48,247 bases of DNA. Source: Ignavibacteria bacterium CG1_02_37_35. Its GTDB lineage: Bacteria > Bacteroidota > Ignavibacteria > Ignavibacteriales > Ignavibacteriaceae. The notes beneath the pieces are model-generated. The model worked only from the letters and a program-made list of their open reading frames with translations. It had not been told where the DNA came from and did not search any database. Both the position numbers and the translations under genes were made by a program. Location: contig MNVA01000019.1 of NCBI GenBank assembly GCA_001871325.1, positions 1 through 48,247 on the forward strand, in the 5' to 3' direction. Every line of letters begins with the position of its first letter. Within the stretch, counting starts at the first letter, position 1. Positions 27,112 through 40,214 of this stretch are shown here, one piece after another.

Positions 27112-28247
27112 ATTTTCCCGGTATCCGTTTCGGAACTGAAGAAAGCCAGCATAAAAATGAAAAGCAACGATAGAATGGGATTGTTAATAAAACCGGACAT
27201 CACCGCTGATAAAAACATTGCGAGAAGTGAAATGAATATCCCCCAAGTCCACTTTGAATTCTTAAAAAGAAATCTTTTAACTCCCTTTCTAACAATTTCA
27301 AAAAACAACAAAAGAAAAAACATCAAGCCGAATATTCCGCTTTCTAAATAAACGGTGAAGTAATCATTATGCCAGCCGCCAACACCTTTATCTAAAAGCA
27401 AATTGCGATCAGGAAAAATCTTTTCAAAGGATCGGGGACCAAAACCAAGAATAGGATGTTGAGAGGAAAGCTGTAAAGCCGATTTCCATAACACGTCCCG
27501 GTCAGACATTGTCGCCGGTTGACTGACTCTAACTTTTATTTCACTGCTGTTTTGTTGAAAAGAAAAATATGAAAGGAGGGTAGTTAATGCAAGTACCGAC
27601 AGTAAATATTTCCAGCTTATCTTTTTCTGAATCAGAGCGAAAATAACTATCGCAGAAGCAATTCCTAAATCGGCTCTGCCAAGTGCAAGAACAATTGCCA
27701 GTAAAATTACTAGCTCGCCCAGGGACAACAGCCATGGATTAATTCTTTTTTTAAGATCAGTAAAAAAAGAAAAGGAGATGGATAATCCGGCAAGTAGAAA
27801 AGTAGAAAAAGTTGCATACCCGGAAACTATTGATTCAGCGCGTGGCCTTATTTCAAAAAGAAATTTTGAAATCCCTATGAAAGAAACAATTACCGAAAAA
27901 ATGAGGAAGATTTCGAGAATCCTTTTTTTCCTTTCGTTCGAAAAAGCTTTTAAATAAAATACGAGCGGAAAAAAACCGGTATAGAAAAGAGAGTCTTTGT
28001 AAAAAGCATGAATGCTTAATGCAAAATGTTCGGAAAAGATAATTGAAAGAATCCGCAAGCAAACAAATGCTAAAAAATAAACTTCAATACTTCCAAACAC
28101 TTTTGTCTTTTCGTTGTTTGGTTCTAATATCCAAAGGATAATTAGAAGAAAAATGAATAACTGAAGTAAAACAAGCGAAAGCAAAAACGAGGCGGCAATT
28201 GCACTGATCAAGTAAAAAGCAATTTGGGGTTTGTCTTTAAAGTTCAT
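27108..28247 (-). CDS. O-antigen ligase/polymerase (WaaL-like)
   Basis: Multi-TM; HPILGFGPRSFEKIFP...GGWHNDYFTVYLESGIFGLMFFL. Confidence 0.85.
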   Translation of the reverse strand: MNFKDKPQIAFYLISAIAASFLLSLVLLQLFIFLLIILWILEPNNEKTKVFGSIEVYFLAFVCLRILSIIFSEHFALSIHAFYKDSLFYTGFFPLVFYLKAFSNERKKRILEIFLIFSVIVSFIGISKFLFEIRPRAESIVSGYATFSTFLLAGLSISFSFFTDLKKRINPWLLSLGELVILLAIVLALGRADLGIASAIVIFALIQKKISWKYLLSVLALTTLLSYFSFQQNSSEIKVRVSQPATMSDRDVLWKSALQLSSQHPILGFGPRSFEKIFPDRNLLLDKGVGGWHNDYFTVYLESGIFGLMFFLLLFFEIVRKGVKRFLFKNSKWTWGIFISLLAMFLSAVMSGFINNPILSLLFIFMLAFFSSETDTGKI

Positions 28248-28254
28248 CTTTCGG

Positions 28255-30108
28255 TTAGACCCTGAATTGGAGTTCGTACAATTTTTTATAAAGCCCCTGT
28301 TCTTCTCGCAACAATTCTTCGTGATTTCCTTCCTGAACTATTTTCCCCTTATCAAGTACCAGGATCAAATCCGCATTGCTGATAGTGCTTAAGCGGTGAG
28401 CGATAACGATAGTCGTTCTATCTTGCATCAAGCGTTCAATAGCTTCCTGAACCAGCACTTCGGATTCATTATCAAGTGCAGAAGTGGCTTCATCAAAAAT
28501 CATGATCTGCGGATTTTTCAACAGTGCGCGCGCAATTGATAATCTCTGCCGCTCCCCGCCGGAAATTTTCAAACCGCGTTCGCCAATGATTGTATCGTAA
28601 CCATCCGGAAATTCTTCAATAAATTTGTGTGCGTTCGCAGTTTTTGCTGCTTCTACAATTTTTTCTAAAGGATAATTTTCAAGTCCATACGCAATATTAT
28701 TTCTAATTGATTCGTTGAACAAAATAGTTTCTTGAGTTACGATTCCCATCAACTTACGCAAGTCAGCAATTTTAATATCACATAAATTCATTCCATCAAT
28801 GGTAATAATTCCTTCTGTTGGATCATAAAACCGTGGAACTAAATCAGCTAAAGTAGATTTTCCCGAGCCGCTTGGTCCAACAAGAGCAACTACGCTACCC
28901 TTTTTTATATCAAAATTAATTTTATGCAAAACCAATTCATCTGAATCTTGATAATGAAAAGAGACATGATGGAAAACAATCTTATCGTTAAAGGCGCTTA
29001 GCCCCTTTGCGCTTTCAGTATCTTTAATTGAAGGTTCGGTGTCAATAATTTCAAAAATTCTATCTCCCGCAGCGCTTGACTCTTGAATCTTGTTGTTCAA
29101 CCCGCTCAATTCTTTTATCGGCGTCATCAATTGGAAGATGGCAAAAAGAAACCCGAGAAATTCGCTCGCCTTTAACCCCTGCCCTGCAAGCACAAGACTT
29201 CCTCCATAATAAATTATTCCGGTCCCTACAGCAACGCTTAAGAATTCAGTAATGGGACTAACAGAATTTCTGATGTTCGTCATTCGCAAAACTTTATTAA
29301 AGTAAGATTGAGTTCCTTTAAAGAATTTTTTATTCTCATACGCTTCCATCCCGAACGCTTTAACAATTTTTACGCCGGTGATAGTTTCATAAAGAAGAGA
29401 AGTAATGTGAGCAATAGCTTCTTGAAGTTTCAAACTTTCTTTTCTTAAACGAAGACCGATCAGAGTTATTAAAGCAAGCGACACCGGAAGAACAACAAAA
29501 GAAAAGAGTGTCAATTTCCAACTGATTGAAACAGCAATTCCGAGAAAAACCACAATCATTATCGGTTCACGCACAAGATTGAGAAAAACCGTTGAAACGC
29601 TTGACTGAACTACTTGAACATCGTTCACAATTCGTGAGATCAAATTACCGGTTTTTTCGTTTTTGAAATATCCCATCGGCAGGGTGTGCAGGTGCATGTA
29701 AGCTTTGTTCCTAATATCTTTAACCACACCTTGTTCGGCAAAAACGAGAAAATATGCCTGAAGATAACTGAATAAATTTTTCAAGAAAAAAGCTACGAGT
29801 ACAAGTATTACAATTTTTGAAAGCGCGTCATACTTAGTTCCGCTGAAAACGAAATTATTGAATGTTGACGCGGCGGAATCTTTGATCGAAAGGATCCAAT
29901 CCGGTATAAGCGATGAAGCCCGCGAGGAGGTTTGTTGAATTTTATGAACGCTTTCCCCTTTTGCTAAAAACAGGGTGTCCAACAAAGGAATGAATAAATA
30001 AACCGAAGCACCGTTTGCAAGCGCATACAGCACACTAAAAATGATTGAACCTGAAATATATTTATAGTAAGGTTTAACAAATGCTAATATTCTAAAATAA
30101 GTTTTCAC
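28255..30108 (-). CDS. ABC transporter, ATP-binding/permease fusion (MsbA-like)
   Basis: ABC TM domain then VGPSGSGKSTLADLVPRFYDP (Walker A), ISGGERQRLSIARALL (signature), IMIFDEATSALD (Walker B). Confidence 0.93.
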   Translation of the reverse strand: MKTYFRILAFVKPYYKYISGSIIFSVLYALANGASVYLFIPLLDTLFLAKGESVHKIQQTSSRASSLIPDWILSIKDSAASTFNNFVFSGTKYDALSKIVILVLVAFFLKNLFSYLQAYFLVFAEQGVVKDIRNKAYMHLHTLPMGYFKNEKTGNLISRIVNDVQVVQSSVSTVFLNLVREPIMIVVFLGIAVSISWKLTLFSFVVLPVSLALITLIGLRLRKESLKLQEAIAHITSLLYETITGVKIVKAFGMEAYENKKFFKGTQSYFNKVLRMTNIRNSVSPITEFLSVAVGTGIIYYGGSLVLAGQGLKASEFLGFLFAIFQLMTPIKELSGLNNKIQESSAAGDRIFEIIDTEPSIKDTESAKGLSAFNDKIVFHHVSFHYQDSDELVLHKINFDIKKGSVVALVGPSGSGKSTLADLVPRFYDPTEGIITIDGMNLCDIKIADLRKLMGIVTQETILFNESIRNNIAYGLENYPLEKIVEAAKTANAHKFIEEFPDGYDTIIGERGLKISGGERQRLSIARALLKNPQIMIFDEATSALDNESEVLVQEAIERLMQDRTTIVIAHRLSTISNADLILVLDKGKIVQEGNHEELLREEQGLYKKLYELQFRV

Positions 30109-30868
30109 TTAATTCTTCCTTGGTTTGTTTTTTTTGCAATTCCCAAAGCTTTGCATAATTTAAAATGGTTGTAAGTCCGTTTAAGAAAGAGATCAGTAAT
30201 CCGTGCATGCCGTCTCTGTATCCTTTCAAAGAAATGTAGGGACGCAGAAAAGCTGAAACACCATGCAGTAACATACTTAATCCAGTAATTTTTTTCTTGC
30301 TTGAATAGTTTTCAACTGCGTGTAGAGAAGAATAATAGTTTATTTTCCCGATCATTTTTTCAATTGACGGAGTTGTGTAATGATACATTGGAGCGTTAAG
30401 TCTTTTTTTCTTCCCGTCAACTAAAAATCCTTCATGTACAAGTTTGTCAACGGTGACCTTTGTTTTTTCTTTTATAAAGAGCCGCAACTGGTAGTCTTTG
30501 TCCCATCCGCAAGTAGTGATTTTTTTATTAAGAAAATAGTTTTCTCTAAGAATTTCATAAGCCGAAATATCCGGATCATTTAAATATAAGATTTCTTCTT
30601 TGAGTTGTGGAGATATTTGTTCGTCTGCATCGAGCGAGAGCACCCAATCGTTCCCGGCAAGACTCAACGCATAGGCTTTTTGATTTGCGAACCCCTCCCA
30701 TTTTTTATAATAAATATTATCGGTAAACTCTTTCGCAATTTCAACTGTTGAGTCGCCGCTAAACGCATCTACAAGAAGAATTTCATCAGCCCAGCACACG
30801 CTTTTCAGACACCCGCGGATGTTCTTCTCTTCGTTTTTTGTTATGATAATTACCGAAATGTTTTTCAT
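30092..30868 (-). CDS. Glycosyltransferase family 2 (WaaE/KdtX-like)
   Basis: ISVIIITKNEEKNIRGCLKSV, WVLSLDADEQI, RLFIKEKTKVTVDKLVHEGF. Confidence 0.9.
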   Translation of the reverse strand: MKNISVIIITKNEEKNIRGCLKSVCWADEILLVDAFSGDSTVEIAKEFTDNIYYKKWEGFANQKAYALSLAGNDWVLSLDADEQISPQLKEEILYLNDPDISAYEILRENYFLNKKITTCGWDKDYQLRLFIKEKTKVTVDKLVHEGFLVDGKKKRLNAPMYHYTTPSIEKMIGKINYYSSLHAVENYSSKKKITGLSMLLHGVSAFLRPYISLKGYRDGMHGLLISFLNGLTTILNYAKLWELQKKQTKEELSENLF

Positions 30869-30948
30869 GCGCGAAAAAAATTTTTCATTTTTTTATTTAA
30901 AGTTAGCAAGAAAAAAGAGGAATAACGAACTTTCTTCTTAGCGATGCA

Positions 30949-31863
30949 CTACCCGCGAGGGTGATATTTTTTATGCTCCTGCTTAACAAAATCACGGTCA
31001 AGATGCGTATAAATTTGTGTCGTAGAAATATCTGCATGCCCAAGCATTTCCTGTACTGCCCGCAAGTCTGCGCCGCCTTCGATTAAATGCGTTGCGAACG
31101 AATGTCTAAATGTATGCGGATGCACCGATTTTAAGATTCCTGCTTCTTTCACATACCTGCTAATTATTTTCCAAATTCCCATCCGCGAAAATTTAGTTCC
31201 GCGTGTGTTCAGAAAAACATAGTTCTCACTCTTGGATTTTTTTTCAAGCAACACCCGGCTGTTTAAGAAGTATTTATCCAACCAGTTTATGGCGCTGCTT
31301 CCTATCGGAACAATTCGTTCTTTTGAACCTTTGCCGAATACTCGAATTGATTCATCGCTTAAAAAAAGATCCGATATTTTTAAATTGATCAACTCGGAAA
31401 CACGCAGACCGCAAGCATAGAGCACTTCAAGGATTGTCCTGTCGCGCAATCCAAATTTATTTCCCACATTTGGCAAAGCGAAGACGGCATCAATTTCGTT
31501 TACCGTTAAAACTTCCGGGAGTGTTTTTCCCAATTTCGGCGGACTTATCTTTTCCATTGGATTGTTTTGAATGTACTTTGACAAAAAAAGAAAAGTGAAG
31601 AATCCTTTCAGCGAAGAAAAGTATCGCGCAATTGATGAATTTGTCAGCCCTGCATAGTGTAACCTGGAAAAGAAACTGTTGATATGTTGATAAGTAACTT
31701 CATCAAAATCTTTGACGTTTTCTAATTCGAAAAATGAAAAGCAAGTTGAAAGATCGTTACTATATGCGGAAGTCGTGTTGTCAGAAAGATTTCGTTCAAG
31801 TTTAAGCAGCGTGAGATATTCTTTTAAAAAGCTTTTATAAAAGGGGTCGTTTTGCTCACTCAC
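30949..31863 (-). CDS. Tyrosine recombinase XerC/XerD
   Basis: LYACGLRVSELINLK, HPHTFRHSFATHLIEGGADLRAVQEMLGHADISTTQIYTH; likely GTG start at 31863 overlapping the upstream stop; the track start at 31959 runs deep into the HD gene. Confidence 0.92.
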   Translation of the reverse strand: MSEQNDPFYKSFLKEYLTLLKLERNLSDNTTSAYSNDLSTCFSFFELENVKDFDEVTYQHINSFFSRLHYAGLTNSSIARYFSSLKGFFTFLFLSKYIQNNPMEKISPPKLGKTLPEVLTVNEIDAVFALPNVGNKFGLRDRTILEVLYACGLRVSELINLKISDLFLSDESIRVFGKGSKERIVPIGSSAINWLDKYFLNSRVLLEKKSKSENYVFLNTRGTKFSRMGIWKIISRYVKEAGILKSVHPHTFRHSFATHLIEGGADLRAVQEMLGHADISTTQIYTHLDRDFVKQEHKKYHPRG

Positions 31864-34015
31864 TTTTTTCCATTTCTTCTTGTTTCGGGTAACGAATTCT
31901 ACGGTGGTGCTGCCCAAGAAGAATGCTGCCAAATACTTCTTTAATTTTTCTGATATCACTAAAGGTTAACGGACATTCATCTAATTGTTTATCGTTAATG
32001 CGGTCATTAATGAGATTTGACATCAAGTTCTCTACTTTCTCGATATCAGGCTCGGAAATTGTACGAGCTGCAGACTCGCACGTATCAGCCAGCATTACAA
32101 TTGCAGTCTCTTTTGTTTGCGGCTTTGGTCCGGGATAGCGGTATTTTGTAATATCAACCTTCTCAGCACCGTGTAACTTTATAGCCTTGTCGTAAAAGAA
32201 TTTTATTGTTGTTGTTCCGTGATGCTGCGGAATAAAATCTATTATTTCCTTCGGAAGCTGCCCATCTTTTGCAAGCTCAATGCCTTGCAATACATGATCC
32301 GAAATTATTTTCGCGCTTTCTTCGGGAGAAATTTCTTCGTGGATATTCTTCGTGGTTAATTGATTTTCAACGAAATAATTCGGGGAAATGGTTTTTCCAA
32401 TATCATGATAATAAGCGCCGACACGAGCCAATAACGGATTTGCTCCAACTATTTCCGCAGCAGCTTCGGCAAGTGTTCCCATTGTAAGTGAATGATTAAA
32501 GGAGCCTGGAGCTTTCCGCGCTAAATCTTTTAATAACGGCCTATCAAAATTAGATAGCTCCAGCAAAGTTAAATCCGTGGTAATCTTAAATATACGTTCG
32601 AAAAAAATTAGGAGTCCGTATGTTAAAATGGGACTAACTAACGCATTGGTTCCCGCAAAAGAGAACTCAATAAAAATTTTCTGCCAGGATTCAAATCTCT
32701 CAAAACCAAAAGCGGTAATCGTAACCAGGTAGCCAAGCAGAATGAACATGAACGAGCGGAAAATCTGAGTGCGGTTCTTTATATCGCGCACAGAATAAAC
32801 CGCGAGTACTCCGGCGATAACATTCATAATAACGAATGGATAATCGTTGCCGCGAAGCGCACCTCCAATAAGTGAAGCAATAACGGTACTGTAAAATCCT
32901 ACACGTGAATCGAAGATGATCGTCATCAACATTGAAACTGCCGGAATAAAGATGAGAAGCCGCGCTGCATCAGGAATGCTAATCTGATTAAGAAGAAACG
33001 TGACAAATGAAATCCATAAAATTAAAATAGCAAAAATGGCTATCTTCAGATTGTTATGATAAATCCCTTTCCTAAACAGAAAAATGTAAATACTCGGCAA
33101 AATGAGAATTGAAAGTATATGAAGAAATTTTCCGAGCCATTGGAGGAATAATCCGCCGTCACCTATTATTTCTCCTTTTGCAATTTTATATGAATCTATT
33201 TTTAATTTTGTTTCAGGATTAACCCGCTCATGCTTGGCAATAATTCTTTCGTTCTCATTTACGATACCGGCATACTTTGAAACCTTTCCTTGAACAATTT
33301 CTAATTCTTCATCTGTAAATTGTTTACTAAACATTAAGTTTGGTGTAAGATAATAGAGACTCAATTCAATGATAGCCCGTTTAATATCAGCGCGGTAAGG
33401 TTTTTTATTAACATAATTTTCTGCAAAAGCTGCGGCAAGAGAGTGATTAAGAAAATGAAACTTGTTATCAAGCCGGTCAATATTTCCTGTTCTTATGGTA
33501 ATAATATTTTGCGGTATCTTATCGTGCGGCTGATCCAGCAGACCCCGTTGGCTAACTTCGGCAAGAACTTGCCTCACATCTCCAAAATATTGATCCAGAT
33601 CCTCATAATTTTTTGTGTTTAACGAAAAGAATGTTTCCTTTGTATTTTCAGAAAGGAAGGGAAAAACGTCGGATAAGTTTTTTTTGTTTTTTTTGATTTG
33701 GGGGAATTCTTCTCTCATCTGCTTTTTTAATTGATCAAGAGAGTCGAAATTATTTTCTACTCCGGTCTCATCCTTCAAGAAAACAGGGTAAACACTGTTC
33801 TTGGCTTTCTCAAGTTCTGCTTTATAAATCTGAGGCTGCTTAATAATCGGGAAACTAAACACTGCAATCAGATCATCCTGGATCCAAATTGACCCGATCG
33901 TTACTTCGGATTCAAGCGATTCTCCTTTGGGAAAAAGGAATGAAATAATTATAGCCGTAACAAGAACAATCAGAATTTTATACCGCTTACCGCTATATAA
34001 TTTTTGTTTAGACAT
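31856..34015 (-). CDS. 7TM-HD family HDIG phosphohydrolase (PgpH/YqfF-like)
   Basis: Extracellular domain, multi-TM region and HD domain (APGSFNHSLTMGTLAEAAAEIVGANPLLARVGAYYHDIGK). Confidence 0.92.
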   Translation of the reverse strand: MSKQKLYSGKRYKILIVLVTAIIISFLFPKGESLESEVTIGSIWIQDDLIAVFSFPIIKQPQIYKAELEKAKNSVYPVFLKDETGVENNFDSLDQLKKQMREEFPQIKKNKKNLSDVFPFLSENTKETFFSLNTKNYEDLDQYFGDVRQVLAEVSQRGLLDQPHDKIPQNIITIRTGNIDRLDNKFHFLNHSLAAAFAENYVNKKPYRADIKRAIIELSLYYLTPNLMFSKQFTDEELEIVQGKVSKYAGIVNENERIIAKHERVNPETKLKIDSYKIAKGEIIGDGGLFLQWLGKFLHILSILILPSIYIFLFRKGIYHNNLKIAIFAILILWISFVTFLLNQISIPDAARLLIFIPAVSMLMTIIFDSRVGFYSTVIASLIGGALRGNDYPFVIMNVIAGVLAVYSVRDIKNRTQIFRSFMFILLGYLVTITAFGFERFESWQKIFIEFSFAGTNALVSPILTYGLLIFFERIFKITTDLTLLELSNFDRPLLKDLARKAPGSFNHSLTMGTLAEAAAEIVGANPLLARVGAYYHDIGKTISPNYFVENQLTTKNIHEEISPEESAKIISDHVLQGIELAKDGQLPKEIIDFIPQHHGTTTIKFFYDKAIKLHGAEKVDITKYRYPGPKPQTKETAIVMLADTCESAARTISEPDIEKVENLMSNLINDRINDKQLDECPLTFSDIRKIKEVFGSILLGQHHRRIRYPKQEEMEKSE

Positions 34016-34019
34016 CGGG

Positions 34020-34901
34020 TTATGTTTTTTTAGCTTGTAAAACCATTTCTAAAAATTCAGCCGTTCCGTCTTCATTGTTTGTTCGTTTCAATTCATAATC
34101 CGCTTTGAATTTAATTTCAGGAACGGCATTAGCAACCGCAATTTTCAAGGCTTCGGTTTCAAATAAGGTAGCATCGTTGTACCAGTCTCCGAGAACAGCC
34201 GCATCGTGGATATGTAATCCTAAATATTTCAAAAGATTCTTCAAGCCGGTTGCCTTTGTTGATCCACTTTTCCGTATATCAAGGTAATAAATACTTTCGC
34301 GTAAATGCGATTTATAGTAATTAGAAACGAGTCCGAATGAATAAGGAAACTTTAATCTTGACTGCACAAACTTTAAATTGTCTTTCATATCGCTTGCAAA
34401 AACTATTTCTAATGTATCATCAAGGTACTCTTCATAAGAATGTACCTCCGCAAACTTTGCACCAAATTTATCAATAATGTTGGGAATAACGGAGTTATGC
34501 TCGGTATAATAAACAGCATCTGCATGGCAGAGAGCAATTTTTAAAAGGAACTGATCTGCAAATTCTATCGCTTGTTTTACTTTTTTCTTCGGAATGACCG
34601 ATTGAAAAAGGACTTTCCCTTCCGGATAACTTTTTAAATATGAGCCATCAAGAGATATGATCGGAACTTTTATATTGAGTTCAGTGGCATATTCCGTTAA
34701 AGCTGAGTGAAGCCTTCCACTTGCGAAAGAAAAATAAACTCCAAGTTGTTGCAATTGATTCACCAATGAAATTGACTCCTGTCCAATTTCACCTCTGTCG
34801 TTTAACAGCGTTCCGTCAAGATCAAAAAGAACGAGTTTAATGTTTTTTAGTTGTGATTTACTAAGCATTGATTTTCTTTTTTGAAAAAATTTGTCGGTCA
34901 C
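34020..34901 (-). CDS. HAD superfamily Cof-type hydrolase
   Basis: VLFDLDGTLLNDRGEI, FASGR, GDWYNDATLFE, VANAVPEIKFKAD. Confidence 0.9.
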   Translation of the reverse strand: MTDKFFQKRKSMLSKSQLKNIKLVLFDLDGTLLNDRGEIGQESISLVNQLQQLGVYFSFASGRLHSALTEYATELNIKVPIISLDGSYLKSYPEGKVLFQSVIPKKKVKQAIEFADQFLLKIALCHADAVYYTEHNSVIPNIIDKFGAKFAEVHSYEEYLDDTLEIVFASDMKDNLKFVQSRLKFPYSFGLVSNYYKSHLRESIYYLDIRKSGSTKATGLKNLLKYLGLHIHDAAVLGDWYNDATLFETEALKIAVANAVPEIKFKADYELKRTNNEDGTAEFLEMVLQAKKT

Positions 34902-34963
34902 ATAATTTATAAGACCGGTCAGTTAAAAATACGGAGGGAAGTTAGAATTTCAACATAAAATAA

Positions 34964-36445
34964 TTATTGTTGCTTCGCAGAAATTTTAGGACCAAACAAC
35001 AAGTGGCTGAGATTTCCTACCAGTATAGTAACAGAACAACCAATAAACGTATGCCAGGTAAAATCAATATTAGTGAATTGTAAAACCAGAACCATAGAAA
35101 TGATACCGCAAATAAAACCGATGAATGCATCGCGCTGGTTTATCTTTTTAAAAAGCAGCCCGAGGAAAAACGTTCCGAGCAAACCACCGTAAGTAAACGA
35201 AGCAATTTTTAAACCGAGTTCAACAACAGGATTCTTGGTATCGGTGAAAAGCATCGCCCCTCCAATCAGAATCAATCCCCAAATCAGCGTAAATACTTTC
35301 GACCAAAACATTTCTTTTCTTTCGGAATGTTTTTTTTCAAAAGAAGAATTCTTGAACAAATCTAAATAACTTGATGATGCGAGAGAACTTATTGAAGAAG
35401 CAAGCGTTCCCATTGCAGAAGCTAAAACTCCGGCAATAACAATTCCCGAAAACCCTGTTGGTAATTCTTCAATAATAAATTTCGGAAAAATTTCATCAGA
35501 AGATTGAAGCCCCAACTGCTGAAAAGGAATTCCGTGATAAAATGCGTAGAGACACGTTCCTAAAAATAAAAAGAAGCCGAATTGAAGCACAATAAACGAA
35601 GCGTCTAACAGTAACGCTTTTTGACTCTCGCGTTTAGATTTACAGCCCAATAACCGCTGCACCAATAATTGATCCGTTCCGTGTGACGCCATTGTTAAAA
35701 ATGTTCCGCCGAGTACTCCGCCGATAAGAGTGTAAGGAGCGCTTAGAAAGTCCCAAAATGAAGAGCCGAGTTCGAAATTAAAAACTTCAAATTTATTCCC
35801 GTTCATTGAGGCATAGGCAAAGACATCGCCAAAACCGTTCGGCAGATTCATAACAATAATTACAAGTGAGACCACCGCACCTGAAAGATAAATGAAAAGC
35901 TGCACTACATCCATGGCAACTACTGCTTTAAGCCCGCCTACGTATGTATAAACAAGTGTAAAAGCACCGATGATAAAAATAGAAGTTGCGTAATCATATC
36001 CCGTTATCAAATGAACCGGAATAGCAGTTGCAAAAAGCCGGACACCTGAAGCCAAAACTCTTGTAGAAAGAAAAACTGATGAAGTAAATTTTCTGAGTGA
36101 GGAACCGAATCGCTTTCCCAGAAAGTCGTATGCTGTTTCTAAATCACCGCGGTAGTAAGCCGGGATAAAAACAAAACTGACAATTATCCTCCCTATGAAA
36201 TAACCAAAAACGAGTTGTAAAAAATGGAAATTGCTCTTGTAGGCAAGCCCGGGAATACTGATAAAAGTTAACGTGCTGGTTTCGCTCGCAACAATTGAAA
36301 AACCGACGGACCACCATGAAAGATTCTTCCCGCCCAAGAAATAATCTTTTGCGTTTTTTTGTTTGGCGCCGATAAACATTCCCGCAACCGTTACTCCCAA
36401 AAGATAAGCGATAATGATGATATAGTCGAGGAGATTTCCTTGCAA
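34964..36445 (-). CDS. Sodium:solute symporter (SSS family)
   Basis: AKDYFLGGKNLSWWSVGFSIVASETSTLTFISIPGLAYKSNFHFLQ; 12+ hydrophobic segments. Confidence 0.9.
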   Translation of the reverse strand: MQGNLLDYIIIIAYLLGVTVAGMFIGAKQKNAKDYFLGGKNLSWWSVGFSIVASETSTLTFISIPGLAYKSNFHFLQLVFGYFIGRIIVSFVFIPAYYRGDLETAYDFLGKRFGSSLRKFTSSVFLSTRVLASGVRLFATAIPVHLITGYDYATSIFIIGAFTLVYTYVGGLKAVVAMDVVQLFIYLSGAVVSLVIIVMNLPNGFGDVFAYASMNGNKFEVFNFELGSSFWDFLSAPYTLIGGVLGGTFLTMASHGTDQLLVQRLLGCKSKRESQKALLLDASFIVLQFGFFLFLGTCLYAFYHGIPFQQLGLQSSDEIFPKFIIEELPTGFSGIVIAGVLASAMGTLASSISSLASSSYLDLFKNSSFEKKHSERKEMFWSKVFTLIWGLILIGGAMLFTDTKNPVVELGLKIASFTYGGLLGTFFLGLLFKKINQRDAFIGFICGIISMVLVLQFTNIDFTWHTFIGCSVTILVGNLSHLLFGPKISAKQQ

Positions 36446-36453
36446 GAAAAAAC

Positions 36454-36801
36454 TTACGGGTTGTTGAATTCTTTGATAGCCGCATCAACATCGGCACAAA
36501 TAAAAAGGACGCGGTGAAGTTGTGTGATCCTGATGAGCGAAAGAATTTTTTCGGAAGAAGTGATGATCGCTAATTTACCGCCGACCGCATTGATCAATCG
36601 GTTAGCTACCAATAATGCGCTTAAGCCTGAACTATCACATGCCTCCACATCATTCAGATCAATGATGAGGTTAGTATCGCCTTCACCTTTAACTAAAAGA
36701 GTAACTTCAGCCTTAACTAAACCTGAAATATTAGCGTCTAATTTTTTTTCTTTTAGCTGAAAGATGGTAAAGTCGTCTAAATGTTTTGTTTCAAAATTCA
36801 T
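36454..36801 (-). CDS. STAS-domain protein (anti-sigma factor antagonist-like)
   Basis: TNLIIDLNDVEACDSSGLSALLVANRLINAVGGKLAI. Confidence 0.88.
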   Translation of the reverse strand: MNFETKHLDDFTIFQLKEKKLDANISGLVKAEVTLLVKGEGDTNLIIDLNDVEACDSSGLSALLVANRLINAVGGKLAIITSSEKILSLIRITQLHRVLFICADVDAAIKEFNNP

Positions 36802-36804
36802 AGC

Positions 36805-39353
<2,549 letters not shown>

Positions 39354-40196
39354 TTATTGCTTTTTTGTCTGATCAATGTACCTTATCCCTTCTTTAGTAA
39401 CTTCGATAATTTCGCGTCTTGCTGAAGATGGTTTAAAATCCATGGGTTGATTATTCAAAGACAATTTAACAGCGGTGGGATTCCCTATTGTCATCGAAAA
39501 TTTTGTAAGCGCTTTTATTTCTACCGCCGTGTTGGGGTACAAAAAATATTCTTTTGCAGCGTTGTCATCCAAAATAACTTTTAGCCATGATGAATCTTTT
39601 GAAGTTATTGCTAAGACCAAACTATCTGAAGAAGCAGCGACAAAAGAGGAATCGGCGGCAACTGTCTCATCTTCAAATCTTTCTTTGTTCTCCTGAATGG
39701 ATTCTTCATACGGTCTTTCCGTTACAATCACCTCTGCGTTTTGTTTTATTACGAACCAATAAATCAGGGAGGCTAAAAGAATAAACACTCCGGCGCCAAT
39801 GCTCACCAACTGCTTTGAAGTAAATGAAAATTTCTTTTCGGGTGAATAGGTTGTTTGTAAATGGTCATCGGTAATTAACCTGGGAGGAGTTGGAGATGGG
39901 AGAATTTCCTTTGGATGATTTTCCGGCTCTTCTTGCTTGCCTTCAAGCGGTTTACCTTCTTTTGCAAAATTATATTTTTTCAGAACCATCTGTTCATTTA
40001 GCCCCACACACTTTGCATATTCCCCGAGAAAAGATTTTAGATAAATGTCGGGAAGAAATGAAAAGTTTCCGCTTTCCATCTTTAGAAGAAATTTCAAATC
40101 CATTTTAATCTTTACGGCAACTTGTTCTGGAGTTAGCCTTGATTCTTCACGGGCTATTACTAATTCTTCAGATAATTGTTGAAACATAACGTTCAT
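39354..40196 (-). CDS. RodZ-like protein (HTH, TM, DUF4115)
   Basis: N-term HTH (REESRLTPEQVAVKIKMDLKFLLKMESGNF), single TM, C-term SSWLKVILDDNAAKEYFLYPNT. Confidence 0.8.
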   Translation of the reverse strand: MNVMFQQLSEELVIAREESRLTPEQVAVKIKMDLKFLLKMESGNFSFLPDIYLKSFLGEYAKCVGLNEQMVLKKYNFAKEGKPLEGKQEEPENHPKEILPSPTPPRLITDDHLQTTYSPEKKFSFTSKQLVSIGAGVFILLASLIYWFVIKQNAEVIVTERPYEESIQENKERFEDETVAADSSFVAASSDSLVLAITSKDSSWLKVILDDNAAKEYFLYPNTAVEIKALTKFSMTIGNPTAVKLSLNNQPMDFKPSSARREIIEVTKEGIRYIDQTKKQ

Positions 40197-40214
40197 TTTG
40201 ATTTCCTAAGCTCT

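Noticed and set aside
30949-31863. Tyrosine recombinase as a mobile-element integrase linked to the RM island
   Set aside because: Looks like housekeeping XerC/D, is 11 kb away and embedded in conserved genes; no att-like repeats noted.
31864-31959. Upstream start of the Xer ORF inside the HD gene
   Set aside because: Would overlap the 7TM-HD gene by about 100 nt; the GTG at 31863 gives a normal short overlap.
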